Assembly: GCA_913020495.1 (NCBI GenBank)
Contig: CAJWBJ010000006.1
Span: 1 to 63,676, forward strand
From: an uncultured Oleiphilus sp.
GTDB taxonomy: Bacteria > Pseudomonadota > Gammaproteobacteria > Pseudomonadales > Oleiphilaceae
Length of the DNA: 63,676 nucleotides
Direction of reading: 5' to 3'
The position numbers were made by a program, and so were the translations under genes. The notes beneath the pieces are model-generated. The model had not been told where the DNA came from. It saw only the letters and a list, made by a program, of their open reading frames with translations, and made no database searches. Below are positions 18,217 to 27,003 of this stretch, one piece after another (positions within the stretch are counted from its first letter, which is position 1; the number at the start of each line of letters is the position of its first letter).

Positions 18217-18942
18217 TTAAATTTTATTACTTGTCTGATCTAATCGATCTAAAGTCATTTTCATTTTCTGCCAGCACTCTTCCATTAATTCGCCACTATC
18301 TTTAACGGTCATTCCTTGCGTAGAAATAGGCTCAAGCACCTTTATATCTACCTTTCCACTATCTAATCTATCAAGCTCTAATTTGCCTGAATAACTAGCA
18401 ACACAAATCGGTACGATTGGCACCCCTGCTTCTATTGCCATACGAAACGCTCCCTTCTTGAACGGTAAAATATTCTTCCCCTTGTTTCGTGTGCCTTCTG
18501 CAAACACCCAAATTGAACGATTTCCTTTAGTGAGCGCTTCTGTGGTGGTATTAAAGGTGGCTTTTGAGTTTTTGCTATTTTTTCGGTCAATAAGGACATT
18601 CCCTGCTAACCAATATATAAGACCAAACCCAGGGAGAAGCAATAAACTTCTTTTGCCGACGGTTACCGTTCTTTTCGGAATAACTGAGCCACAAATAATT
18701 AAATCCAAATTATCTTGATGGTTCACTACAACGATAGAAGGCGGCATATTTTCACACAATTCAGCCCCTTCAATATTTATTTTAATGCCTAAAATTTTTG
18801 TGCCGAACCAGGAAAATGAACGAGCAGCAATCCATGTGTTATTGGGGTTAAACGGCCTAAAAAGAAACACTAATGCTCCAATTACAGAAATGCTAATAAA
18901 AGCAAAAAAAGCCACGGGGATACGTAGTATATATAACATCAA
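18217..18942 (-). CDS. plsC: 1-acylglycerol-3-phosphate O-acyltransferase (PlsC type)
   Basis: A 241-residue membrane acyltransferase. The N-terminal helix covers about 5-29. The catalytic HX4D motif is NHQDNLD (His75, Asp80), the phosphate-binding FAEGTR lies at 147-152, and VPIVPICV follows. It converts lysophosphatidate to phosphatidate on the cytoplasmic membrane face in phospholipid synthesis. It is a single gene; the start may be either of two adjacent ATG codons. Many gammaproteobacteria have several PlsC paralogs, so it may not be the main one. Confidence 0.9.
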   Translation of the reverse strand: MMLYILRIPVAFFAFISISVIGALVFLFRPFNPNNTWIAARSFSWFGTKILGIKINIEGAELCENMPPSIVVVNHQDNLDLIICGSVIPKRTVTVGKRSLLLLPGFGLIYWLAGNVLIDRKNSKNSKATFNTTTEALTKGNRSIWVFAEGTRNKGKNILPFKKGAFRMAIEAGVPIVPICVASYSGKLELDRLDSGKVDIKVLEPISTQGMTVKDSGELMEECWQKMKMTLDRLDQTSNKI

Positions 18943-19247
18943 TAATGCTCAATAAATAAAAAACAGTCGGCATACATCTGTACGCTTTACTTGTAAAACA
19001 ATATTCTAATGCTAACCGGCCAGATACACTATAGGTTTACACTTATTCTTCTTATTCCGACTAAACTAAATCATTTTTTCCGTTTAACCAATCAAGTTTT
19101 ATTACATAAATACAATTCTCCCCCTCATATTACTTCTCGACTAAGAAATAACTCCGATAATTATCATTTGTTAAGGCTCTCTCCTTACCTTTATAAAATA
19201 ATGAACTAAATTTATGTTCGTTCACCACAAACAATCAGGAGTTTTTT
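18943..19247. other. intergenic region with divergent promoters
   Basis: This 305-bp gap separates plsC from the divergent acyl-CoA dehydrogenase gene. It must hold both promoters, but no clear operator or hairpin stands out. CAGGAG precedes the dehydrogenase ATG by about seven bases. Confidence 0.5.
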
Positions 19248-21056
19248 ATGGATGACTTGCTACCAGAATATAGAGCACCGCTCAAAGATATGAAATTTTT
19301 AATGAATGAGATGTCTGCTCCTACATCCAGTTCATCGAACATCGTTAATAACGAAGACTTAATTTTTGTGCTGGAACAAGGCGCTCTTTTTTCTGAAAAA
19401 GAATTAGTACCTATTAACGCACTAGCTGATAAAGAAGGCTGTATTTTTCAACAAGGTCAAGTAACGCTTCCTAACACGATGAATAAAGCCTTTAGAAGTT
19501 ATGCGCAAGGCGGTTGGATGGGGTTATCCATGCCCGAAAAATGGGGAGGCCAAGCCTTACCTGAAAAGCTGGCAGTGTTTATTGCTGAAATCCTAACTTC
19601 TGCAAACCACTCATTTAGTATGATGCCTGCATTAACGATGTCTGCATGCAGGGCAATTATCAGTCATGGAAGCGAAGATCTCAAAAATACATACCTCGAA
19701 AAAATGATTTCTGGCCAATGGACTGGAACTATGTGTATGACAGAAAGTCATTGTGGTTCAGATTTGGGTCTCATTCGTTCTACTGCAGAACGTGTTTCTA
19801 CCGATATTTTTAAAATCAAAGGTAACAAAATTTTTATCTCTTCCGGGCAACATGATGCCAGCGACAACATCATTCATTTGGTATTAGCACGCCTTAAAGA
19901 TGCACCAAAAGGAATTAAAGGCCTTTCTTTATTTTTGGTTCCAGCCAAGTTACAAGATAAAGAAAACAACTGGTCAAAACAAAACGCTGTTGAGTGTATA
20001 GGTATTGAGGAAAAAATGGGCCTGCATGGAAATCCAACCTGCTCAATGAGTTTCGATGGTGCAGAAGGTTACCTGATTGGTGAAGAAAACAAAGGTATTA
20101 ACACCATGTTCACCATGATGAATGAAATGCGCCTAGGCACATCTATGCAAGGCGTAGGCCTGAGCGAACGAAGTTACCAAAAAAGTATTTCTTATGCGAC
20201 CAACCGCACTCAGATGCGAAGCTTAAGTGGCGTAAAAGCCCCCAATAAAAGCGCCGACCCAATCATAGTACATCCTGATGTTCGTCGTATGTTATTAACT
20301 CAAAAAGTATTTGCAGAAGGTGGGCGTGCACTAGGTCAATTTTGTGCCAATTTATTAGATGAAAGCCACAAGGAGAATCCCGATAAAGATCAAGTACGCC
20401 TTCTGGACTTCCTAACTCCGATAGCAAAAGGCTTTTGTACAGAAGTTGGCTTGGAGTCAGCCAGTCATGCCATTCAGATTTATGGTGGTCATGGGTTTAT
20501 AACTGAATCAGGAGTAGAACAACTCTATCGGGATGGACGCATCTCAACCCTTTATGAAGGAACAACAGGCATTCAGGCATTAGACTTATTAGGCCGAAAG
20601 GTACTCGGCTCTCAAGGTAAAAGCTTATTAGCGTTTACAAAAATAATTCATAAACTATGTTTAAGCCAAGAGAACAACGAAAGCCTTTCTTCTTATGTTG
20701 CAAGTCTATCGGCATTTTCAAAAGAGTGGCCAGAACTTACTATGAAAATTGGAAGCAAAGCGATGAAAGACCCAGATGAAGTCGGAGCTGCCAGTTTCGA
20801 TTTTTTAATGTACTCAGGCTATGTCACGCTCGCTTATTTTTGGTTAAAAATGGCTGCTACAGCTCAAGAAATACTTAATGGGCAACGTGATTCTATTTCA
20901 GGAAAAATAGATCGAGGCTTTTTAGAGGCTAAAGTGATGAATGCCAAATTTTACTTCGATCGAATTTTACCCAGAGCACTAAGTCACAAAGCAATAATGT
21001 TAGCAGGGAAAGACAACTTAATGGGCCTTAATGAAAAGCAATTCACCAACGCTTAA
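19248..21056 (+). CDS. acyl-CoA dehydrogenase, DmdC/FadE-like long form
   Basis: A 602-residue flavoprotein of the long acyl-CoA dehydrogenase subgroup. It has the extra N-terminal AcylCoA_DH_N segment (MDDLLPEYRAPLKDM), the FAD/substrate region MTESHCGSDLGLIRS, YGGHGF and the RDGRISTLYEGTTGIQALDL segment, with the catalytic Glu in YEGT, and a C-terminal extension. Relatives include DmdC (methylmercaptopropionyl-CoA dehydrogenase) and several PA0506-type enzymes for fatty acyl-CoA. Which acyl chain it uses cannot be read from the sequence. It is a single gene, separated from the convergent GFA gene by 32 bp. Confidence 0.9.
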   Translation: MDDLLPEYRAPLKDMKFLMNEMSAPTSSSSNIVNNEDLIFVLEQGALFSEKELVPINALADKEGCIFQQGQVTLPNTMNKAFRSYAQGGWMGLSMPEKWGGQALPEKLAVFIAEILTSANHSFSMMPALTMSACRAIISHGSEDLKNTYLEKMISGQWTGTMCMTESHCGSDLGLIRSTAERVSTDIFKIKGNKIFISSGQHDASDNIIHLVLARLKDAPKGIKGLSLFLVPAKLQDKENNWSKQNAVECIGIEEKMGLHGNPTCSMSFDGAEGYLIGEENKGINTMFTMMNEMRLGTSMQGVGLSERSYQKSISYATNRTQMRSLSGVKAPNKSADPIIVHPDVRRMLLTQKVFAEGGRALGQFCANLLDESHKENPDKDQVRLLDFLTPIAKGFCTEVGLESASHAIQIYGGHGFITESGVEQLYRDGRISTLYEGTTGIQALDLLGRKVLGSQGKSLLAFTKIIHKLCLSQENNESLSSYVASLSAFSKEWPELTMKIGSKAMKDPDEVGAASFDFLMYSGYVTLAYFWLKMAATAQEILNGQRDSISGKIDRGFLEAKVMNAKFYFDRILPRALSHKAIMLAGKDNLMGLNEKQFTNA

Positions 21057-21088
21057 CTTATATCAGAAGCAAGCGCGCTAAAGAGAAA

Positions 21089-21520
21089 TTATTTACTCAA
21101 AAGACCTGCTGGTAATTTTGGAGGGCCCGAGCGTTGCGGTAAGCCATCATTAATTTCCAACCATGGCAATTTACTTTGAACCCATAAATGCTCAACAGGC
21201 TGAAACACGGACTCATCTATTAAAGTAGCCGAAGGAATGGCGACTATATTTTCTAATTTATTAACCCGTGTATATAAAACCGTCCCGCAACATGAGCATC
21301 TATGATGATCTAAGGTTGAATCAGACCCACTGGCCTCAGAATATAAATCATGCTCGCCAGCGACAACCAAGCAATTCACCAAACCCATAATAAAACTTGT
21401 ACAGGGTGAGCTATTGCGTAGACGGCACTCAGTGCAGTGACAGTATGCAGCATAGACCGGCGGCTTATTTAACTCATAAGTAAACTTCCCACAGCGACAG
21501 GCACCCTTAATCTTTTTCAT
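21089..21520 (-). CDS. GFA/CENP-V family zinc protein
   Basis: A 143-residue protein with the zinc-binding cysteines of the GFA fold: CRCGKFTYE (8-16), CHCTECR (27-33) and CSCCGTV (about 95). Family members were named for S-hydroxymethylglutathione formation, but most have no proven activity. No glutathione-dependent formaldehyde dehydrogenase is adjacent, so that role is not supported here. The gene stands alone, with the AGAAGAG that precedes its ATG as ribosome binding site. Confidence 0.88.
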   Translation of the reverse strand: MKKIKGACRCGKFTYELNKPPVYAAYCHCTECRLRNSSPCTSFIMGLVNCLVVAGEHDLYSEASGSDSTLDHHRCSCCGTVLYTRVNKLENIVAIPSATLIDESVFQPVEHLWVQSKLPWLEINDGLPQRSGPPKLPAGLLSK

Positions 21521-21989
21521 TATTTCTCTTCTTGTTTTTATTACGGTTAGATTTTATAAAACTACAATTAGCCAAAACATTATACAATTTATTTTTAACC
21601 CTTTGATTATAGGCACTTAGTATTGCCAACCATATAGACCATAACGCGCTAAAAAAGGTAGCTCTTAATTAATGAGTCTCTCGTTAGACCTATTTCTTAT
21701 TTACTGTATGTTATTTAAACAAATTCATTACTAAATAGAGCCAACTTTCTATTTTTATAGCCAAATATAAGTAGTAAAATTGTATAAAATCTATTTATGT
21801 AAAGCTAAATTCTTATTGTATCACTTTAAATAACAGTCATTCTTTACGTTAGACAGTAAAGCTGTGTATCTCCCTTGTTTAGTTCTGTAATAACGTGAGC
21901 TGGGTTTATATTGAGTACGACAAGGCGCACTGTTTAAAAAGGTTTATCACCGTATAGTTCATCCAAACTTTAGTACTTTGAGGTCCAAA
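21521..21989. other. intergenic region, no gene seen
   Basis: 469 bp of AT-rich sequence between the GFA gene and the next plus-strand gene. No open frame with a start signal, hairpin or repeat was recognised. Confidence 0.55.
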
Positions 21990-22481
21990 ATGAACGAAAA
22001 AATTCCTACTAGATTTTTAAAACTTAAAGAATTAGCTGATGTTCCACGAGCGGAATACATGGATGGACCTTCACCTGCTGAACTTCGGGATGCCAAGAAA
22101 AGAAAATCCTTTCTTAGCATGTTACGAAAAGCACCAGCCACAATAAAACCATCATCAAAATCCAAAAATCCTATTACATTAAAGTTTAATGCCGCTGCGT
22201 GGGTTCGTGTACCAAAAAGTAAAAAGCAATTAATATCGCTTGTTATTAGCTATAAAGATACAAGTGGAGAATATGCTGTCGTGGTGGATGAGGATGAAAT
22301 TAGTGAAGGCTTTTCGCTTATGCTTACAGGTTGCGTCACGATAATGACTAAAGGGACGCCCGAATTTATGAAAGTTTGCGTCGCAGGATTAAATGATAAC
22401 CAGCTAGCAATGGTTGATGACCTATATATTCAAAAAATAGAATTAGATAAACTAGAGCCACAAAACAGAAAAATTGCTTAA
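21990..22481 (+). CDS. uncharacterised cytoplasmic protein
   Basis: A 163-residue protein started at the ATG at 21990, which has GAGG seven bases upstream; an in-frame TTG at 21978 overlaps that site and is rejected. The N-terminal 55 residues are basic and Ser/Pro/Lys-rich, probably disordered. The rest (about 60-150) alternates short beta strands and helices, with acidic VVVDEDEISEGFSL. No signal peptide or membrane helix is seen and no family is recognised. Confidence 0.65.
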   Translation: MNEKIPTRFLKLKELADVPRAEYMDGPSPAELRDAKKRKSFLSMLRKAPATIKPSSKSKNPITLKFNAAAWVRVPKSKKQLISLVISYKDTSGEYAVVVDEDEISEGFSLMLTGCVTIMTKGTPEFMKVCVAGLNDNQLAMVDDLYIQKIELDKLEPQNRKIA

Positions 22482-22511
22482 CCTGCCATTCACAATTTTA
22501 AATATTACTGA

Positions 22512-22691
22512 TTACCCCTGATTGATAACACATTCTGGCACTCCACAATCTCTAACACCATTTAGCACCAGCCCTTTTGGTAACAGAGATACGGGATAGT
22601 TCGTCCAATTCAAGCTAGTAAGTCTATTTAATGCAACAACCGCCTGTAATGGCTTTCTATGCTTAATATAGATAATCTTTGGATTTTCCAT
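22512..22691 (-). CDS. small protein of 59 residues
   Basis: An open frame begins with an ATG at 22691, preceded at seven bases by AAAGGAA, and stops at TAA 22512-22514. The product is basic at the N-terminus (MENPKIIYIKHRKPLQAVV), then has LNRLTSLNWTNYPVSLLPKG, and carries two cysteines near the end (RDCGVPECV). It lies in a gap that would otherwise be about 770 bp. The good ribosome binding site and the C-x4-C pair suggest a real small protein. I recognise no family. Confidence 0.55.
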   Translation of the reverse strand: MENPKIIYIKHRKPLQAVVALNRLTSLNWTNYPVSLLPKGLVLNGVRDCGVPECVINQG

Positions 22692-23254
22692 TGCTGATTT
22701 CCTTTAATCAACTAATAAACCGAATAAACCACTTCCTAATGCTATAGCTTTCAAACGCCATATTCACTTAGTACTAAAGCTAATAGCATGCCAAAATAAA
22801 TTCTTTTTAAAACAATATGTTAGAAAACATTTTTTTAGGGAGCGCTCAATTACTGACAATTAAGGTCAGTTTTTGACTTTAGCGACCACAAAAACTGAAC
22901 AGTTTAAGTAGTAGATGAACATATTGGTTATTATAAATGTCAGCTAATTAAACACCTAAATATGAAAAATGGTAAAAATACTGGCTTTCAAAGTGTGTTT
23001 TTGGGCTGATAAAAACAAAACTATCTAACAGATAAAATTGTCATATCCTTTCAAACTGAAACTTCAACCTGCTCAATAAATAGTCAAATAAATTTACAAT
23101 TAAACCTTTTTTTTTCATCAATAAGACCAAGCATGAGCTATAACTTATTGTTTTTAGTACGCAAACAAATCGAGGTATGTTAAATGCTGTATGTGTTGAT
23201 GCTTAACAAGTGATCTAACGATATAGATACCAACAATTATTTAGGGGGTTGATT
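22692..23254. other. long leader/intergenic region upstream of a PEP-CTERM gene
   Basis: 563 bp of very AT-rich sequence with no ORF of note. It must hold the promoters for the small minus-strand protein and the PEP-CTERM gene. I looked for a sigma-54 -24/-12 pair, which is common ahead of PEP-CTERM genes, and found no convincing match. The gene's ribosome binding site is AGGGGG at 23243. Confidence 0.45.
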
Positions 23255-23872
23255 ATGAAAAAACAAATCATAGCTGCAATGTTCTTAGGTGCTTTATTGT
23301 TTGTAATTTCAGCAGCTACACATGCCGTACCAATAACAGATGTAAAAGAATATTCAAACAATACAGCAACTGAGTATTTTGTGAAGGATGATGCCAGTAA
23401 GTATTCCAGTCCTTATTACCGTAATAGAGATCAGGATTGGGGATGGACACACAGCGCTATAGCAGGAACATTCACATCTATATTGTTGGATATCTCAGCT
23501 TTTGATGTCGACACGCCCTACGAAAAAGATGCTATATCAGTCTATGATGGCTCTTCTTGGCTTAACTTTGGAAATTTAGTTGGAACAAACAATACTTGGG
23601 ATTTTACACAGTTTGATTTAACCTCATACGCATGGGCTAATGCACAGGTGAATGCTGGGTTACAAGTCAAAGTGGATATAGATACTGTAAGAACCACAAA
23701 TTGGCTTGTGACACTTGGTAAATCGACCTTAACTCTAGATGGAGGCAGTCAGACATGTGTTCCCACACCTGGTGTTCCATGTACACCAGCTTCTATACCT
23801 GAGCCATCAACGCTCGCACTATTACTACTTGGCCTTGCTGGGTTAGGTTTTTCAAGGAGAAATATTGCCTAA
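23255..23872 (+). CDS. PEP-CTERM sorting domain-containing exoprotein, copy 1
   Basis: A 205-residue exported protein: signal peptide (MKKQII, hydrophobic stretch ending ATHA near residue 25), a beta-rich body, then a Cys-Pro-rich linker CVPTPGVPCTPAS followed by IPEPSTLALLLLGLAGLGF and SRR. This tail is the PEP-CTERM signal recognised by exosortase (EpsH/XrtA type), which cleaves and attaches or releases the protein at the cell surface. The ATG at 23255 is used; TTG at 23249 overlaps the ribosome binding site. It is a paralog of the protein at 24336; no exosortase gene lies in the window. Confidence 0.9.
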   Translation: MKKQIIAAMFLGALLFVISAATHAVPITDVKEYSNNTATEYFVKDDASKYSSPYYRNRDQDWGWTHSAIAGTFTSILLDISAFDVDTPYEKDAISVYDGSSWLNFGNLVGTNNTWDFTQFDLTSYAWANAQVNAGLQVKVDIDTVRTTNWLVTLGKSTLTLDGGSQTCVPTPGVPCTPASIPEPSTLALLLLGLAGLGFSRRNIA

Positions 23873-24335
23873 ATAACTAACCCGTACCTGTCCTTTAACA
23901 AAAAAGGATAAAAATAATAATTGCTGCCTTATTAATGCACGACGAGTCGTCGCTTTATAAGGCAGTTCGACTCAAACCAATTATAAATGTCTATAAAAAC
24001 CACTTACGTCCATTTTCTTTACACTTACTAACCTCACTATATGCACCATACATACGTAACAAAGAGTATCGGTTTGTGTTTTTGTGTAGCGCGTCTCATT
24101 TTTATACCAATAAAGGTTCAGTTAAATTAACTTTTTCAGATAAAAACAAAAGCTGTCAATATATTTTACAACCTTAGCAAACAACTATATTCAAACTCAC
24201 TTAACCTTTTGTTTTTCGGGTTAAAAAATACATGGTTCAAATATTGCTAATAAAGAACGTCGCGCACTTTTCTCAAAGAAATTAAATATTAACTTTGTAA
24301 GCCGGCCCCTTAAACAACACATGGAAGGAATTATA
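23873..24335. other. intergenic region between PEP-CTERM paralogs
   Basis: 463 bp without a supported gene. A short hairpin (TCCTTT / AAAGGA, 23891-23910) just after the first paralog may end its transcript. An 80-codon open frame at 23935-24177 has no ribosome binding site. GGAAGGA at 24323 serves the second paralog, so the two are separate transcription units. Confidence 0.45.
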
Positions 24336-24959
24336 ATGAAAAAACAAATCATAGGCTTAGCAGTAACTGGCGCATTACTTTTTGGTGCCTCAGCAGCGTC
24401 ATACGCAGCACCAATCACAGATGTTAAAGAGTACTCAAATAACACTGCTACCGAATATTTCGTTAAAAATGATGCTAGCAAAGGTCAAGATCCATACTAC
24501 AGATCACCTAATGAAGACTGGGGCTGGTCTCACAACGCTATCTCTGGTTCTTTTTCATCTATAATGCTGGAAATCTCCGCTTATGATGTAGATACACCTT
24601 ATGAAGTTGATAATATCTCAATTTTTGATGGTGCATCATGGGTTCAGGTAGGTAAATTAGCAGGTCAAAACGCAACATGGGCTTTTACTTCTTTTGATTT
24701 AACGTCCTATGCTTGGGCTGAAACTCAAGTTAACGCTGGCTTACAAGTTCAAATGGACATAAGTTATGGAAGCAGCAGCTGGTGGGTTACTTTAGGCAAG
24801 TCGTCATTATCAGTAGATGGCGGAAACCAGACTTGTGTACCAACTCCAGGTGTACCATGTACTCCTGCTTCAGTACCAGAGCCTTCAAGCATTGCGCTTT
24901 TAGGTCTTGGTTTAGCGGGTTTAGGTTTTACACGTCGTAAAGCAGCTAAAAAAAGCTAA
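24336..24959 (+). CDS. PEP-CTERM sorting domain-containing exoprotein, copy 2
   Basis: A 207-residue paralog of the protein at 23255. It shares ITDVKEYSNNTATEYFVK, the Trp/Asp-rich body and the CVPTPGVPCTPAS linker, followed by VPEPSSIALLGLGLAGLGF and TRRKAAKK. The signal peptide ends near AASYAA. The body has the look of a small beta-sandwich surface protein. The two copies diverge mostly in the middle. The ATG at 24336 follows GGAAGGA by six bases. It ends 20 bp before a strong terminator. Confidence 0.92.
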   Translation: MKKQIIGLAVTGALLFGASAASYAAPITDVKEYSNNTATEYFVKNDASKGQDPYYRSPNEDWGWSHNAISGSFSSIMLEISAYDVDTPYEVDNISIFDGASWVQVGKLAGQNATWAFTSFDLTSYAWAETQVNAGLQVQMDISYGSSSWWVTLGKSSLSVDGGNQTCVPTPGVPCTPASVPEPSSIALLGLGLAGLGFTRRKAAKKS

Positions 24960-24979
24960 TACCTTTTTTACATCTGTAT

Positions 24980-25010
24980 AAAAAACGCGACAATATGTCG
25001 CGTTTTTTTT
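24980..25010. terminator. strong bidirectional intrinsic terminator
   Basis: A perfect stem (AAAAAACGCGACA / TGTCGCGTTTTTT) with a 3-nt loop and flanking A and T runs lies between the converging PEP-CTERM and parE genes. It can end transcripts from both sides. Confidence 0.92.
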
Positions 25011-25026
25011 GGAAGGCTATAATTTT

Positions 25027-26931
25027 CTACACCTCAGCAAGATCCCCTTTTTCTTCTAGCCACGCTTTACGATCTGATGCTCGTTTTTTCCCTAATAACA
25101 TATCCATATGTTCAACTGTACAATCACCCTCTTCGATAGTTAATTGAACCAAACGCCTTGTATCTCTTGCCATAGTCGTTTCACGCAATTGCAAAGGATT
25201 CATTTCTCCAAGTCCTTTGAAGCGCTGTACATTTATTTTACCTTTTTTCTTTTCAGCAACAATTCTGTCTATAATCCCCTGTCGCTCCGATTCATCCAGA
25301 GCATAATAAACCTCTTTGCCTATATCAATACGGTACAATGGTGGCATCGCTACAAAAATATGCCCTTGCTCAACCAATGGTTTGAAGTGCTTCATAAACA
25401 GCGCACACAATAACGTAGCGATATGAAGCCCATCTGAATCAGCGTCGGCCAGAATACAAATTTTACCATAACGCAAACCATCTAACTTGTCGGATGCAGG
25501 ATCGACTCCAATGGCAACAGCTATATCATGAACTTCCTGAGACGCTAAAATCTGATTTGAGTCAACTTCCCAGGTATTAAGGATCTTACCTCGAAGCGGC
25601 ATAATTGCCTGATATTCACGATCTCGCGCTTGTTTTGCAGACCCGCCTGCTGAGTCCCCTTCCACCAAAAACAATTCAGAATTCATCGCATCTGAACCAG
25701 AGCAATCAGCCAGTTTACCGGGTAAAGCAGGGCCTGAAGTTACTTTTTTTCGTGCAATTTTTTTACTTGCTTTCAATCTTTTTTGAGCATTATTAATGCA
25801 AATCTCTGCTAACTTCTCAGCATCATCTGTATGTTGATTTAACCATAAGCTAAAGGTGTCTTTCACGACCCCTGAAATAAATGCTGCGGCTTCCCTTGAA
25901 GATAATCGTTCTTTAGTTTGTCCTGAAAACTGAGGTTCCTGTAGCTTTGCAGACAATACAAAACAACTTTTATCCCAAATATCTTCAGAACTTAACTTAA
26001 TACCTCGGGGCAATAAATTTCTAAATTCACAAAATTCGCGCATTGCATCCAGACAACCTGTTCTAAAGCCATTAACATGAGTACCACCTTGCGCTGTAGG
26101 TATGAGGTTTACGTAACTTTCTTGTATTAGCTCCCCCCCCTCTACAGACCATTGTATTGCCCAGTCAACAGCTTCCGTATTACCTGTCATTGAGCCAGTA
26201 AAAGGAGTACTGGGACACATTTCCAAACCATCAGTTGCTGAAACAAGATAATCTTTTAGGCCATACTCATAGTGCCATTCATCTTTTTCATTGGTCTGTT
26301 TATTTAAAAAACTAACGTATAAACCGGGGCATAAAACAGCTTTTGCCCTTAAAACATGTCTCAAACGACTGATGGAAAATTTTGACGAATCAAAATATTG
26401 CTCATCGGGCCAGAAAGTAACCTGTGTTCCTGTATTACGCTTACCAACTGTATCAATTACATTAAGATCTTCAGTTTTTTCACCATCAGCAAATGAGATG
26501 CGATGAAGTTTTGCATCTCTACGGATAAGTACTTCAAGTTTGGTAGTTAGGGCATTAACTACCGAAACACCTACACCATGCAAACCACCAGAAAAAGCAT
26601 AGTTATCATTAGAAAACTTACCACCTGCATGAAGTCGCGTTAGAATCAACTCAACCCCCGGCACTCCTTCTTCTGAGTGGATATCAACCGGCATTCCACG
26701 GCCATCATCGGTTACCGACAACGAGTTATCGGCATATAAAACAACTTCAATTTTGCTTGCATGACCCGCTAAAGCTTCATCTACACTATTATCAATAACT
26801 TCTTGTGCAAGATGATTTGGGCGAGTGGTTTCTGTATACATTCCCGGTCTTTTTCTAACCGGATCGAGACCACTAAGTACTTCAATTGAATCGGCATTAT
26901 ATTGTTTAGGAGAGGTAGTTTTATCTGACAT
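25027..26931 (-). CDS. parE: DNA topoisomerase IV subunit B
   Basis: A 634-residue type IIA topoisomerase ATPase subunit. It has the GHKL ATP site (EVIDNSVDEALAG near 44, DDGRGMP near 76, GGLHGVGVSVVNAL near 115) and the transducer domain. The TOPRIM domain has LVEGDSAGGSAK (about 410) and the metal-binding DADSDG (about 490). The length and QRFKGLGEMNP identify ParE rather than GyrB. With ParC, encoded elsewhere, it decatenates daughter chromosomes. It is probably a single gene ended by the strong hairpin at 24980. Confidence 0.96.
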   Translation of the reverse strand: MSDKTTSPKQYNADSIEVLSGLDPVRKRPGMYTETTRPNHLAQEVIDNSVDEALAGHASKIEVVLYADNSLSVTDDGRGMPVDIHSEEGVPGVELILTRLHAGGKFSNDNYAFSGGLHGVGVSVVNALTTKLEVLIRRDAKLHRISFADGEKTEDLNVIDTVGKRNTGTQVTFWPDEQYFDSSKFSISRLRHVLRAKAVLCPGLYVSFLNKQTNEKDEWHYEYGLKDYLVSATDGLEMCPSTPFTGSMTGNTEAVDWAIQWSVEGGELIQESYVNLIPTAQGGTHVNGFRTGCLDAMREFCEFRNLLPRGIKLSSEDIWDKSCFVLSAKLQEPQFSGQTKERLSSREAAAFISGVVKDTFSLWLNQHTDDAEKLAEICINNAQKRLKASKKIARKKVTSGPALPGKLADCSGSDAMNSELFLVEGDSAGGSAKQARDREYQAIMPLRGKILNTWEVDSNQILASQEVHDIAVAIGVDPASDKLDGLRYGKICILADADSDGLHIATLLCALFMKHFKPLVEQGHIFVAMPPLYRIDIGKEVYYALDESERQGIIDRIVAEKKKGKINVQRFKGLGEMNPLQLRETTMARDTRRLVQLTIEEGDCTVEHMDMLLGKKRASDRKAWLEEKGDLAEV

Positions 26932-27003
26932 ATAGTTCCAAAAGAAAACAAACGGTAAATAGTTAAAATTTGTAGGTTAGCCTACCTTTAATTATCTCTA
27001 AGC

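Noticed and set aside
19009..19209. 66-codon frame upstream of the acyl-CoA dehydrogenase gene.
   Set aside because: It lies in the promoter region and has no ribosome binding site or family features.
22692..23254. A sigma-54 promoter ahead of the first PEP-CTERM gene.
   Set aside because: No GG-N10-GC pair with acceptable flanks was found on inspection.
23935..24177. 80-codon frame between the PEP-CTERM genes.
   Set aside because: No start signal, and a composition unlike the coding regions around it.
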